Assembly (NCBI GenBank): GCA_963205175.1
Contig: CAUJIW010000096.1
Span: forward strand, 1-64,000
Direction of reading: 5' to 3'
DNA from: Pseudomonadota bacterium
Lineage (GTDB): Bacteria; Pseudomonadota; Alphaproteobacteria; Sphingomonadales; Sphingomonadaceae
Length of the DNA: 64,000 nt
A program made the translations under genes and the position numbers. Positions 6,980 to 16,323 of this stretch are shown here, one piece after another. The notes below the pieces were generated by a model that made no database searches, was not told where the DNA came from, and worked only from the letters and a program-made list of their open reading frames with translations. Each line of letters starts with the position of its first letter. Position 1 is the first letter of the stretch.

Positions 6980-8785
6980 ATGCTGCCGCTTGCGCCCCTG
7001 CGCCCGTTCGCCCTGTTCGACGATGCCACCGGCACCGGCCCGTCGCGCCTGCTCACCGGGCTCGCCGATACCGCCGAGGCGCACGCCGCCGATGATCTCG
7101 CCACCGCCCTCGCCGCCATCCGCGCCGGGCTCGCGCGGGGCCTGCATGCCGGTGGCTGGCTCGCCTACGAGGCGGGGCTGCTGCTCGAACCCCGGCTCGC
7201 CGGCCTCTGGCGCGCGCCGGTGGAGGAACCGCTGGCGTGGTTCGGCCTGTTCCGCGACTGCCGGCTGCTGCCGCCCGAGGCCATGGACACGTTCTGGCGC
7301 GCCATCCGGCCGGCCGGCCAGGCCGCCGCCGTCACACCTGCCATCACCGAGGCGGCGTACACCCGTGCCGTGGCGCGCATCATCGACTATATCGCCGCCG
7401 GCGACGTCTATCAGGTCAACTATACCTTCCCCGCCGAGGTCGCCTTCACCGGCGATCCCGTCGCCCTGTATCGCCGCCTGCGGGAGGCCCAGCGCGCACC
7501 GCACGGCGCGCTGATCTGGACCGGCGCGCGCTGGCTGCTGTCGCTGTCGCCGGAGCTGTTCTTCGCGCTTGCCGGCGACCGGCTGACCGCCCGGCCGATG
7601 AAGGGCACCGCCGCCCGCCGCCCCGCGCCGGCGGCCGACCGCGCCGCCGCGGCGGCGCTCGCCGCGGACGCCAAGAACCGGGCGGAGAACCTGATGATCA
7701 CCGACCTGCTGCGCAACGACCTCGCGCGGGTGGCGACGGTGGGCTCCGTCAGGGTGCCGGCGCTGTTCACCGTCGAGAGCTACCCGACGGTGCACCAGAT
7801 GACCTCCACCGTCACCGCGACGCTGGCGCCCGGCCTCGACGCCGTGGACGTGCTGACGCGGCTGTTCCCCTGCGGCTCGATCACCGGGGCGCCGAAGATC
7901 CGCGCCATGGAGATCATCGCCGGGCAGGAAGCCCGCCCGCGCGGGGTCTACACCGGCGCCGTCGGCTGGCTCGCGCCGGCCGGCGCCACCGCCGGGCCGG
8001 GCGACGCCTGCTTCAGCGTCGCCATCCGCACCCTGCTGGTCACCGGCGACGGCCAGGCCCGCATGGGGCTGGGCAGCGGTATCGTCGCCGACAGCGACCC
8101 GGCCGCCGAATGGGCCGAGTGCGCGCTCAAAGGCAGCTTCGCCGCCACCACCCTGCCGCCGTTCGACCTCATCGAGACGATGGCATGGCTGCCCGGCGAG
8201 GGCTTCCGCCATCTGGAACGCCATCTCGCCCGGCTGACGGCGAGCGCGACCCACTGGCGTTTCAGGACCGATCCCCAAGCCTGGCGCGGCCTGCTGGCCG
8301 ATGCCGCGACGCACTGGCGCCAGCCGATGCGGGTGCGGCTGCTGGTGGGCCGTTCGGGCACCGCCAGCGTGCAGGCGGCCCCGATGCCGCCTGCTCCCGC
8401 CGAGCCGGTGACGGTGGTGCTGTCGCCTCGACGGCTCGACGCCCGCGATCCGCTGCGCGCGCACAAGACCAGCCATCGCGGCTTCTATGACAGCGAACGG
8501 GCACGGCTCGCCACCGCCACCGGCTGCTTCGAGGTGCTGTTCGCCAATCAGGACGATGCGGTGGTGGAAGGCTCGTTCACCAATGTCTTCGTCGAGCGCG
8601 ACGGCCGGTTGCTGACCCCGCCGGTCACCGCGGGCGCGTTGCCCGGCGTGCTGCGCGCGGCGCTGCTGGACAGCGGCCAGGCGATCGAGGCGGCGTTGAC
8701 GCTCGACGACATCAAGGCCGCCGACGCCCTGTGGGTGGGCAACAGTCTGCGCGGCCTGCTGCGTGCCCGACTGGTGGCGGCGTAG
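6980..8785 (+). CDS. pabB: aminodeoxychorismate synthase component I / 4-amino-4-deoxychorismate lyase fusion
   Basis: Bifunctional p-aminobenzoate enzyme for folate synthesis. The first half (about 1-390) is the chorismate-binding PabB part: PMKGT with the catalytic Lys, ENLMITDLLRNDL and GSITGAPKIRAMEI. The second half (about 395-601) is a PLP-dependent fold-type IV lyase (PabC): the Lys motif HKTSHRGFYD, EGSFTNVF and the phosphate-binding region PPVTAGALPGVLR. PabB makes 4-amino-4-deoxychorismate from chorismate with ammonia from a PabA glutaminase, which is not in the window; PabC releases pyruvate to give PABA. The protein length of 601 matches known PabBC fusions. AAAGGG precedes the ATG. 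Confidence 0.93.
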   Translation: MLPLAPLRPFALFDDATGTGPSRLLTGLADTAEAHAADDLATALAAIRAGLARGLHAGGWLAYEAGLLLEPRLAGLWRAPVEEPLAWFGLFRDCRLLPPEAMDTFWRAIRPAGQAAAVTPAITEAAYTRAVARIIDYIAAGDVYQVNYTFPAEVAFTGDPVALYRRLREAQRAPHGALIWTGARWLLSLSPELFFALAGDRLTARPMKGTAARRPAPAADRAAAAALAADAKNRAENLMITDLLRNDLARVATVGSVRVPALFTVESYPTVHQMTSTVTATLAPGLDAVDVLTRLFPCGSITGAPKIRAMEIIAGQEARPRGVYTGAVGWLAPAGATAGPGDACFSVAIRTLLVTGDGQARMGLGSGIVADSDPAAEWAECALKGSFAATTLPPFDLIETMAWLPGEGFRHLERHLARLTASATHWRFRTDPQAWRGLLADAATHWRQPMRVRLLVGRSGTASVQAAPMPPAPAEPVTVVLSPRRLDARDPLRAHKTSHRGFYDSERARLATATGCFEVLFANQDDAVVEGSFTNVFVERDGRLLTPPVTAGALPGVLRAALLDSGQAIEAALTLDDIKAADALWVGNSLRGLLRARLVAA

Positions 8786-8794
8786 AACGCCCTG

Positions 8795-9955
8795 TCAGAC
8801 CCGCCGGCGCAGGCTGAGCGCCAGCAACACGCCGCCCGCCACCGCCAGCACGACCGTGAAGCCGATCGGTCCGGCGGCCATCATGGCGCCGCCGCCCAGC
8901 GACGGGCCGACCAGCGAACCGCCCTGATAGGCGAGCAGGAAGCCGGCATTGGCCTTGACCACGTCCTCGCCGTGAAAATGGTCACCCAGCAGGATCAGCC
9001 CGAGCGAATAGAAGGCCAGCACCCCCCCGCCCAGCAGGAACGACAGCAGCAGGGCGACGGTCGGCTGGGTGGTGACCAGCGACAGCCCCACCACCGCCAG
9101 CGCGGTGATCATGGAGATCAGCGACAGCACCCGCCGGCGCGACCAGCGGTCGGCCAGCCAGCCGATCGGATATTGCAGCACGATGCCCCCCACCAGCAGC
9201 GCGGTGTAGGTGTGCAGCGATTGCGAGGCGCCCCAGCCGAGATCGAGGCCGTAGACCACGAACAGGCCGAAGCACAGGCTTTCCGTCAGGCCGGCGGCCA
9301 GCGCCGCGATGGCGACGACCGGCGCCCGGCGGAGCACCGGGAACGGGTTGTCGAGGCCGTGAATGGCGATGACAGGCGCGTAACGGCGGGCGACCATCAG
9401 CGGCAGGGCGGCGCCAACCAGGAACAGGATGGCGCCAATGATGGGCGCCCACCCCTGATAGCCGACGATATCGATGAGGATCGGCCCGGCGGAAAAGCCG
9501 ACGAAGAAAGCGGCGGCATAGCTGGCGACGATGCGGCCGCGCAGATGTTCCGGCGCCGCCAGATTGACCCAGCTTTCACCGAGCAGCCACGGCATGGTCA
9601 GCCCCAGCGCCGATACGAACCGCAGGCCGATCCACGCCCAGGTATCCGGCAGCAGCTGCATGGCGACGAGCGCGGCGGCGCCGACCGCGCAACCGGCTCC
9701 CATGATGATGGTGGGATTGACCCTGGGCAGGCGCGCCAGCAGCGGGATCATCACCAGCAGCGCCAGTGCCGTCATGCCGCCGGCCAGGCCGACCTCCAGC
9801 GGGCTGGCGCCCCACGCCTTGAAGCGCAGCGCGGTCAGCGGCGCCAGCACGCCCACCGTCGCGCCGACAAAGCCCATATGCAGGATCACCGCCACCAGTC
9901 CGGGGATGGGGTTACGCACCAGTGGTGGCGGGGGCGTGGTCAGTTCAGCACGCAT
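8795..9955 (-). CDS. MFS transporter
   Basis: Twelve-span major facilitator of 386 residues, in the inner membrane. Hydrophobic spans run from LVAVILHMGFVGATVGVLAPL to the C-terminal FTVVLAVAGGVLLALSL. The cytoplasmic loop motif between the halves is visible as GWLADRWSRRRV, the standard MFS motif A region after TM8; the first-half counterpart is not typical. The substrate is unknown, and the sequence resembles the small UMF/YcaD-like carriers. The ATG at 9955 is the first that gives a membrane start; no strong ribosome site is visible. It is convergent with pabBC, 9 bp apart. Confidence 0.82.
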   Translation of the reverse strand: MRAELTTPPPPLVRNPIPGLVAVILHMGFVGATVGVLAPLTALRFKAWGASPLEVGLAGGMTALALLVMIPLLARLPRVNPTIIMGAGCAVGAAALVAMQLLPDTWAWIGLRFVSALGLTMPWLLGESWVNLAAPEHLRGRIVASYAAAFFVGFSAGPILIDIVGYQGWAPIIGAILFLVGAALPLMVARRYAPVIAIHGLDNPFPVLRRAPVVAIAALAAGLTESLCFGLFVVYGLDLGWGASQSLHTYTALLVGGIVLQYPIGWLADRWSRRRVLSLISMITALAVVGLSLVTTQPTVALLLSFLLGGGVLAFYSLGLILLGDHFHGEDVVKANAGFLLAYQGGSLVGPSLGGGAMMAAGPIGFTVVLAVAGGVLLALSLRRRV

Positions 9956-10056
9956 CGGCAATCGTTGGCGACCTTGTCCCGTTCTTGTCGGGCACCCGAT
10001 TGCCAGAAAAGCACCGCCCGGTCGAGACCTTGATCGGCCGGCGCGGGAATGGCCAC

Positions 10057-10133
10057 GGTCCCTGCCATGAGGGCAGGACCAGCGCCGGAGGTCCGGCGGG
10101 CGGCAGGGATGGAGACACGAATGCCTCCATCCC
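10057..10133 (-). terminator. paired hairpins downstream of TonB-dependent receptor
   Basis: GGGATGGAG (10106-10114) and CTCCATCCC (10125-10133) form a perfect 9-bp stem with a 10-nt loop. A second hairpin at 10057-10080 pairs GGTC/GACC and CTGCC/GGCAG with one bulged C. Both lie between the receptor's stop codon and the next leftward gene. No U-run follows, so Rho-independent termination is uncertain. Confidence 0.45.
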
Positions 10134-10193
10134 GGTTGGCTCGCCGCCAGCAGCGGCCGGACCGCCCCCTGTCCGGTCGTGGCCGCCAGGCGA

Positions 10194-12659
10194 TCAGAAG
10201 GCCAGGCGCAGGGTCGCCTGCACCGTCCGCGGTGCGCCGATCGCATAGGTCGGCTGGGTCGCCGACAGGGTGACCGGCGTGCCGTTGACGCTGTCGACCG
10301 TGGTCGCCACCGCATTGCGGGTCGAGCTGATGTTGCCGAGGTAGTCGGCGCCGAACAGGTTGGTGACGTTCACCTGGAGGTACGAGCCCTTGAGGTTGAA
10401 CAGATCGCCCAGGTCGTAGCGGACGTCGAGGTCGACCACCGTGTAGGCGGGCGACTTCTGGTCGTTGAGATCGGTGGCCCAGCGGGCACCGACATGCTTG
10501 ACCTGACCGCCCAGGGTGAAGCCTTCATAGTCATACTGGGCGCGGGCCGAGAAGGTCCACTCCGGCGTTTCCACCAGGCGCTTGCCCTTGGTCGGCACCT
10601 CGACGATCTGCGAGCTGGTGAAGGTCAGGTAGTTGGCCTGGATCTCGCTCTTCGACCACGACGCCGAAGCGTAGACGGTCAGCGACTTCACCGGCTGCAC
10701 GCCGATCTCGAAATCGGCGCCCCACAGATCGACGGCACCGACGTTGCGGTCCTCGAACAGGCCGGTTTCGTCGTTGTAGGAGGTGACGATACGGTTCTTG
10801 TACTTGGTGTACCAGCCCGCCAGCGAGGCGGTCACCGTGTCGCCCTGGAAGCGGTAGCCGAGGTCGTAGGCCTGGGTCGTTTCCGGCTGCGGATTGGCGA
10901 TCTGGATACCGTAGAGGAAGTCCGTGCGCGGTGCCGACAGGCCCTCGGCGTAGCTGGCATACAGCTGATGGCCGCCGTCCAGCCGGTAGGAAACGCCGAG
11001 GTTCGGCAGCACCTTGTCATACTTCCTGGTCGCCTCGTACGGCGCGACGACGGTCGAACCGAAGGTGACGCCGGTGGCGTTGGCGACCGTGCCCGTGGTG
11101 CAGTACTGGTTGGAGTTCAGCGTGTAGGTGCCCGAGAAGGCGCCCGACACGCTCATGCTGTTGATGGTGTAGCAGTACTGGTTCAGCTCGCGCTTGAAGA
11201 ACGGCGCGCGGACACCGAGGTTGACGCGCAGCGCGTTGTCGAACGCCTTCAGCGTGTACTCGCCCGACACCTGGTGCAGCTGGGCAATCGACAGACGGTC
11301 GCGGGTGCGCAGCACATTGCCGTCGGCGGTCTCGATCGGATCGCCCTTCAGGCCGGCGAACACGTTCTCCGGCGAACCGTCGGCGCTGATGTAGCCGACG
11401 CGGCCGGTCTGCCGGTGACGGCCGCGGTCGAAGGTATAGGCGACGCGGACCTTGTTGTTGTCGTTGATGTCCCAGATCAGCGAGCTGGTCAGGCCGTAGC
11501 GGCGGGTGTTGGTGGTGTTGGGGGCATACAGGCGCACCCGGTCGAGGACATCACCGTCGCCGTTGAGATCGACGCCGGTCGCCGAGCTGGTGCCGCGCAG
11601 ACGCGGGTCGGTCTCGGCGAACAGCTGGCTGCCGCCGCCGTTGGCCAGCACGTACTGGAACGACGGGTCGACGGTCAGGATCACGCCCTCGGCCAGGGTG
11701 AAACGCGACTGGACACGGATGTTGCCGGTGTTCGACGGGTTGATGCGCAGCTTGTAGTAGTTGGACATGCCGCTGCCGTCGTTGTCGGCGACGCCGGCGG
11801 TCGGCGCGTCGATCACATAGTCGCCGTCAAGGTACTCGAAATCCTCGCCCGACTTGTCGAGCCGCCAGTTGGCGAGATTGATGTTGTTGTAGAAGTTGTT
11901 GCGGTTGACGTTCCAGTGGCCGGCGATCGAGATGAAATCCCCGTTGTCGCCGATCGGCTGGTAGATGCGGCCGTTGTACTGCTGCTTCTCCATCTCGCCC
12001 GGGCCCTTGAACTTGTCGTAGTTCGTATAGGACGCGGCGAACCAGGCCTTGGTGCCGATCGCGGTGAACTCGCCGGTATCGACCATGCCGAACAGGCGGC
12101 GATAGTTGAAGCTGCCGATGCTCGGTTGCAGCACGACGCCGAAGTCGTTGGCCGGCGTGCGCGACACATAGTTGATGGTGCCGCCGGTCGCCGAGGCGGT
12201 CGGGCTGTCGACATCGGTGGTGCCGAGATTGACGTTGACCCGCTCCATCAGTTCGGAGTCGAGCTGCTGGTTGGTGTAGAGCGCGTAGTTGCCGGTGTCA
12301 TTGAGCGGCACGCCGTCGAAGGTCATCGAGACGCGGGCGCCATCGAAACCGCGGATACGCAGGTTACCGCCGGAGTTGCCGTACGGGTCGCTGTTGGTGA
12401 AGTTGACGCCGGGCAGCAGGTTGATCAGCTGGGCCACCGTCTGGCCGGCGGCCTGCGAGCCAATGAACTCCTCGGTGATGGTCGAGCGGGTCTTGGGCGC
12501 CTGCTCGGCCTTGATCAGACCGCCGACGCTCTGCTGCGTGGCGGTCGCGGTGACGACGATATCCTGCATCTGCGAGGCGGTGGACTGCGCCAGCGCCGGC
12601 GCGGCGACACCCAGGGCAAGCGCGCCGACGGCGCACCCGGAAAGCAAACGGCTCATCAT
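10194..12659 (-). CDS. TonB-dependent outer-membrane receptor
   Basis: Outer-membrane beta-barrel that imports a ligand (iron chelate, vitamin or oligosaccharide) using TonB energy. The 821-residue precursor has a signal peptide ending PALAQ, a TonB-box-like segment DIVVTATA, a plug domain containing LLPGVNFTNSDPYGNSGGN and LRIRGFDGARVSMTFDGVPLND, and a barrel ending with the aromatic terminus ATLRLAF. An extracellular-loop region near residues 500-530 carries two NQYC motifs, probably a disulfide-bonded loop. ATG 12659 is selected because GGGG lies 9 nt before it and a standard signal peptide follows. There is no adjacent ABC importer or sigma/anti-sigma pair, so the ligand cannot be inferred. 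Confidence 0.93.
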   Translation of the reverse strand: MMSRLLSGCAVGALALGVAAPALAQSTASQMQDIVVTATATQQSVGGLIKAEQAPKTRSTITEEFIGSQAAGQTVAQLINLLPGVNFTNSDPYGNSGGNLRIRGFDGARVSMTFDGVPLNDTGNYALYTNQQLDSELMERVNVNLGTTDVDSPTASATGGTINYVSRTPANDFGVVLQPSIGSFNYRRLFGMVDTGEFTAIGTKAWFAASYTNYDKFKGPGEMEKQQYNGRIYQPIGDNGDFISIAGHWNVNRNNFYNNINLANWRLDKSGEDFEYLDGDYVIDAPTAGVADNDGSGMSNYYKLRINPSNTGNIRVQSRFTLAEGVILTVDPSFQYVLANGGGSQLFAETDPRLRGTSSATGVDLNGDGDVLDRVRLYAPNTTNTRRYGLTSSLIWDINDNNKVRVAYTFDRGRHRQTGRVGYISADGSPENVFAGLKGDPIETADGNVLRTRDRLSIAQLHQVSGEYTLKAFDNALRVNLGVRAPFFKRELNQYCYTINSMSVSGAFSGTYTLNSNQYCTTGTVANATGVTFGSTVVAPYEATRKYDKVLPNLGVSYRLDGGHQLYASYAEGLSAPRTDFLYGIQIANPQPETTQAYDLGYRFQGDTVTASLAGWYTKYKNRIVTSYNDETGLFEDRNVGAVDLWGADFEIGVQPVKSLTVYASASWSKSEIQANYLTFTSSQIVEVPTKGKRLVETPEWTFSARAQYDYEGFTLGGQVKHVGARWATDLNDQKSPAYTVVDLDVRYDLGDLFNLKGSYLQVNVTNLFGADYLGNISSTRNAVATTVDSVNGTPVTLSATQPTYAIGAPRTVQATLRLAF

Positions 12660-12740
12660 GTAAATAACCCCTATCATTGTTGCCGAACGTCGTCGGCCCC
12701 TGACGCTGCACCTGCGCAGGCAATGTTTCAGCTGGATGAC

Positions 12741-12754
12741 AACATGATGATGTT
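12741..12754. promoter_or_regulatory. short inverted repeat upstream of TonB-dependent receptor
   Basis: AACAT (12741-12745) and ATGTT (12750-12754) face each other across 4 nt, in an A+T-rich patch about 82 bp before the receptor start. Receptors of this type are often under Fur- or Zur-like control, but the match to either consensus is poor. Treat it as a candidate only. Confidence 0.25.
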
Positions 12755-12910
12755 TTGATCTAACCGAGGGAAGCAGCGATACTGCATTGCAACATCCGCC
12801 ACCGCTGTGGCGCGGCGGCAACAACCGTTGGCGGCGTGGCGGGCGGCACGGCCGACGTCAGAAGGCGCCTCGGCGGCCAGACCGGGCGACCGGCATGGCG
12901 CCCCGGCCCG

Positions 12911-14299
12911 TCAGAGCGACGTGCGCAGGTGGAATGACTTGGGTCGCGTCAGCGCCTCGAAGCCGACCCGGCTCAAGGTGGCGCCCCGGCCGGTGTCCTT
13001 GACGCCGGTCCAGGCCAGTGCGGGGTCGAGATAGTCGCAGCGGTTCATGAACACGGTGCCGGTTTCCAGCTGGTCGCCCAGCCGTTCGGCGGCTTCGAGA
13101 TCACGGGTCCAGACGCTGGCGGTCAGGCCGTAGGGAGAATCGTTCATCAGCCGCAGCGCCTCGGCATCGTCGCTCACCTTCATGATGCCGACCACCGGGC
13201 CGAAGCTTTCCTCCACCATCACCGACATCGAGTGGTCGACCTCCACCAGCACCTGCGGGGCCAGATAGGTGCCGGTGCCGACATCGGCCGCGAACCGGCG
13301 GGCGTCGATCAGCGCCTCGGCGCCGCGATTGAGCGCGTCCTCGGTCTGGCGCCGCACCGTATCGGCGATACGGGCCTGGGCCATCGGCCCCAGCGTCGTC
13401 GCGTCTTCCAGCGGGTTGCCCAGCGTATAGCCGTTGGTCAGCGTCACGAAGCCGTCGACGAAATCGTCATAGACATCCTCGTGCACATAGATGCGTTCGA
13501 TGCCGCAGCAGCACTGGCCGCTGTTGTAGAAGGCGCCGTCCACCAGATTCTCGATGGCGTGCTCCAGCGACACGTCCGCCCGCACGTAGGCCGGGTCCTT
13601 GCCGCCCAGTTCCAGCCCGACCGGCGTGAAGGTGCCGGCCGCCGCCCGCTCGATCACCTGTCCGCCGGCCACCGAGCCGGTGAAGCAGACCAGATCGACC
13701 TCGCCCGAACCGATGAGGCGGGTGGTGTCGTCGTGCGACAATGCCAGCGTGCGGAACAGGCCGGCCGGCGCGCCGGCCGCCTCGAAGGCCTGCTGGAAGC
13801 GATCGCCGACCAGGATGGTCTGGGCGGCGTGCTTGAGCACCACGGCGTTACCGGCCAGCAGCGCCGGCACGATGGAGTTGACCGCTGTCAGATAGGGGTA
13901 GTTCCACGGCGCCACGGTGAACACCACGCCCAGCGGCTCGCGTTTGATGTAGCGCTTGAAACCCTGCCATTCCTCCGGCGGCCGCACCGGTTCGAGATAC
14001 TCCTCGGCATGGCGGGCCATGAAGCGGATACGCTCCTCGAAGCCCTTGAACTCGCCGCCATAGCGCACCGGCCGGCCCATCTGCCAGGCCAGCTCCGGCA
14101 CGATGTCGTCGCTCATCGCCACCATGGCATCGAGGAACTTCAGGCATAACTCGGCCCGTTCGGCGATCGGCGTCCGCTTCCAGCCGGCCTGGGCCGCCCG
14201 CGCCGCCGCCAGCGCCAGCTCGATGTCGGCGCCCGAGGCGGTGGGCCGGCGATCAACGATCCGGCCATCGATCGGCGAGGTACAGACGATGTCGCTCAT
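12911..14299 (-). CDS. aldehyde dehydrogenase family protein
   Basis: NAD(P)-dependent oxidation of an aldehyde to the acid. The 462-residue protein has full ALDH architecture: VAPWNYPYLTAVNSIVPAL for the cofactor domain, FTGSVAGGQ, the catalytic Glu in GLELGGKDPAY, and the nucleophilic Cys in NSGQCCCGIERIYV, where three cysteines occur in a row. The C-terminal ESFGPVVGI and TGVKDTGRG motifs are present. It resembles the succinate-semialdehyde-like subgroup, but the substrate is not determined. GGAG precedes the ATG by 7 nt. It lies upstream of, and on the same strand as, the TonB-dependent receptor. Confidence 0.9.
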   Translation of the reverse strand: MSDIVCTSPIDGRIVDRRPTASGADIELALAAARAAQAGWKRTPIAERAELCLKFLDAMVAMSDDIVPELAWQMGRPVRYGGEFKGFEERIRFMARHAEEYLEPVRPPEEWQGFKRYIKREPLGVVFTVAPWNYPYLTAVNSIVPALLAGNAVVLKHAAQTILVGDRFQQAFEAAGAPAGLFRTLALSHDDTTRLIGSGEVDLVCFTGSVAGGQVIERAAAGTFTPVGLELGGKDPAYVRADVSLEHAIENLVDGAFYNSGQCCCGIERIYVHEDVYDDFVDGFVTLTNGYTLGNPLEDATTLGPMAQARIADTVRRQTEDALNRGAEALIDARRFAADVGTGTYLAPQVLVEVDHSMSVMVEESFGPVVGIMKVSDDAEALRLMNDSPYGLTASVWTRDLEAAERLGDQLETGTVFMNRCDYLDPALAWTGVKDTGRGATLSRVGFEALTRPKSFHLRTSL

Positions 14300-14389
14300 A
14301 CGGAGGCTCCAGCAGCAGGGAAGGCACCAGACTAGCCGTACCCGCCGACCGGCGTCGAGAGCCGAGATCGTGCCGCGAACGCGCGCCCT

Positions 14390-15091
14390 TCAGCAGCCGG
14401 CGAGGCGATAGAAGCCGGCGGCGAAAAACGGCACCAGACGGGCCTCCAGCGCCCGGAAGTCGCCCGAGCGCACCATGCCCGCCGACAGCGCGTCGATGGC
14501 GCCGGTCTCGGCCACCAGATAAACGATGCTGCCCTGCAGGAAATAGAAGGAGCTGTAGAGATTCTCCGGCGAGGCCGCCGGCAGCGCCCGCTGCAGCGCC
14601 GCGATGTAGGCCGTCACCACCGGATCATAGCGTTCGTTGAACGGTTGCATGTAGGGGCCGCGTTCGGGCGAATCCGCCACCTGGCCCAGCAACCGGATAT
14701 AGTTCTTCCAGCCCTGCCCGCCGAACTGGGTGCGCTCGAAGATCGGATGGCAGAAGGCGGCGATGATCGCCTCCACGCCCGGCGGCCGGTCGCCGGCCGC
14801 GCGTGTCGCCTCCGCCAGCGAACCCATCAGTGCGTCGCAATGGCTTTCCGCCCGCCGGCCCACCACCTGGCGGAACAGCTCCTCCTTGGCGCCGAAGTGG
14901 TAATTGACCAGCCCCAGTTCGACGCCGGCATGACCGGTGATCTCGCGCAGCCCGACGCCATGATAGCCACGCAGCGAGAACAGCGCCTCGGCCGCGTCGA
15001 GAATGCGCTCCTTGGTGGTCCGCTCGTCGCCCGCCCCCATCGCGCGGGCGCCACGCGACGGCCGCCGTCGCGGTTTCACCGTCTGCCGCAT
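14390..15091 (-). CDS. TetR family transcriptional regulator
   Basis: DNA-binding repressor-type protein. An N-terminal TetR HTH begins TTKERILDAAEALFSLRGY and includes the recognition helix region GLREITGHAGVELGLVNYHF, followed by FGAKEELFRQVV. The C-terminal ligand domain resembles the CecR/YbiH-like group (FERTQFGGQGWKNYIRLLG). The start is uncertain: ATG 15091 gives 233 residues, a GTG at 15112 has a better ribosome site, and ATG 15040 would trim the basic N-terminus. It is divergent from the MDR oxidoreductase gene, which is its most likely target together with itself. Confidence 0.85.
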   Translation of the reverse strand: MRQTVKPRRRPSRGARAMGAGDERTTKERILDAAEALFSLRGYHGVGLREITGHAGVELGLVNYHFGAKEELFRQVVGRRAESHCDALMGSLAEATRAAGDRPPGVEAIIAAFCHPIFERTQFGGQGWKNYIRLLGQVADSPERGPYMQPFNERYDPVVTAYIAALQRALPAASPENLYSSFYFLQGSIVYLVAETGAIDALSAGMVRSGDFRALEARLVPFFAAGFYRLAGC

Positions 15092-15185
15092 GTCCGCATC
15101 CGCGTCCGCCACGTGCCGCCCGCCTTCCGTCTCCGGCACCGTCCTATGACAAGCGCCTGTTGCACCGCGCGGGACCATCCCGCAA

Positions 15186-15205
15186 GTTTGGTCAACCGTA
15201 CAAAC
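15186..15205. promoter_or_regulatory. candidate TetR operator between divergent genes
   Basis: GTTTG and CAAAC, separated by 10 nt, form an imperfect 20-bp palindrome in the gap between the TetR regulator and the oxidoreductase. Size, symmetry and position fit a TetR-family operator, but only six of ten base pairs are symmetric. Confidence 0.35.
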
Positions 15206-15279
15206 AACAACTGTGCCGGGGAAGGCCTGAACGGTGCCGGATGGCGCGCCTCCCCCCGGCAGCCGGAGCACCTCAACCC

Positions 15280-16323
15280 ATGCCTGCCCAGACGCCCGCC
15301 GACACGCCCGCCGACACACCCGCCCGCAACCGCCGTATCCTGCTCGCCCGTCGCCCCTGCGGCGTGCCGGTGCCCGACGACTTCCGGCAGGTCGAGGAGG
15401 CGGTGCCGACGGCCGGCGACGGCGAGATTCTGGTGCGCAACCGGCTGTTGTCGGTGGACCCGGCGATCCGCGGCTGGCTGGATGACAAGGAAAGCTATTT
15501 CCCGCCGATCCAGCTCGGCGCGCTGATCAACGCCATCGTCATCGGCACGGTGGTCGAGTCGCGGGTGCCCGGTTACGCGCCCGGCGACATCGTCACCGGC
15601 TTCGGCGGCTGGGAGGACTACTCCCGCCTCACCCCGTCGCCGATCGTCAGCAAGCTCGACCCCGCGCCCGACGTGCCGCTGTCGCGTTACCTCAGCGCGC
15701 TGGGGCCGACCGGGCTGACCGCGCATGTCGGCCTGCACGTCATCGCGCCGGTGCGCGCCGGCGAGACGGTGGTGGTGAGCGCGGCCGCCGGCGCCGTGGG
15801 CTCGATCGCGGTGCAGATCGGCCGCCTGCGCGGTTGCCGGGTGGTCGGCATCGCCGGCGGCGCCGACAAATGCCGCTGGCTGGTGGAGACGCTGGGCGTT
15901 GGCGCCGCCATCGACCGCCATGACCCCACCCCGCTGGACGACGCGCTGAAGGCCCACTGCCCGGCGGGCATCGACGTCTATTTCGACAATGTCGGCGGTG
16001 CGACGCTGGACACCATCCTGGGGCACATGAATATCGGCGGCCGCATCGCCACCTGCGGCATGATCGCCGACTACAATGCCGCCGAGCCCTATGGGGTGAA
16101 GAACCTCTGGCAACTGGTGGTGAAGCGCCTGAACATGCGCGGCTTCCTCACCTACGACCATGAGGACGCACTGCCCGCCGCCCGGCGCGATCTTGGCCAA
16201 TGGGTCGCGCAAGGCGCGCTGATCTCGACCGAGGAAGTGGTCGACGGCCTCGACAACACGGTAGCCACCTTCCTGCGGCTGTTCACCGGCAGCCACAGCG
16301 GCAAGCTGCTGGTGCGCCCCTGA
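15280..16323 (+). CDS. NADP-dependent MDR-family oxidoreductase (CurA/PTGR-like)
   Basis: Zinc-independent medium-chain reductase of 347 residues, which in this subfamily reduces the C=C bond of alpha,beta-unsaturated ketones or aldehydes with NADPH. The diagnostic pieces are LSVDPAIRGWLDD, the cofactor loop SAAAGAVGSIAVQIGRL, GIAGGADKCRWL and DVYFDNVGGATLDTIL. No zinc-ligand cysteines are present, as expected. The N-terminus carries a short PADT repeat and is probably flexible. ATG 15280 is chosen because homology begins soon after and GGAG lies upstream. Regulation by the divergent TetR gene is inferred from position. Confidence 0.87.
   Translation: MPAQTPADTPADTPARNRRILLARRPCGVPVPDDFRQVEEAVPTAGDGEILVRNRLLSVDPAIRGWLDDKESYFPPIQLGALINAIVIGTVVESRVPGYAPGDIVTGFGGWEDYSRLTPSPIVSKLDPAPDVPLSRYLSALGPTGLTAHVGLHVIAPVRAGETVVVSAAAGAVGSIAVQIGRLRGCRVVGIAGGADKCRWLVETLGVGAAIDRHDPTPLDDALKAHCPAGIDVYFDNVGGATLDTILGHMNIGGRIATCGMIADYNAAEPYGVKNLWQLVVKRLNMRGFLTYDHEDALPAARRDLGQWVAQGALISTEEVVDGLDNTVATFLRLFTGSHSGKLLVRP

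Noticed and set aside
10179-12758. 859-codon open frame on the plus strand opposite the TonB-dependent receptor
   Set aside because: Val/Gly/Arg/Asp-rich composition typical of antisense shadows; the receptor on the other strand is unambiguous.
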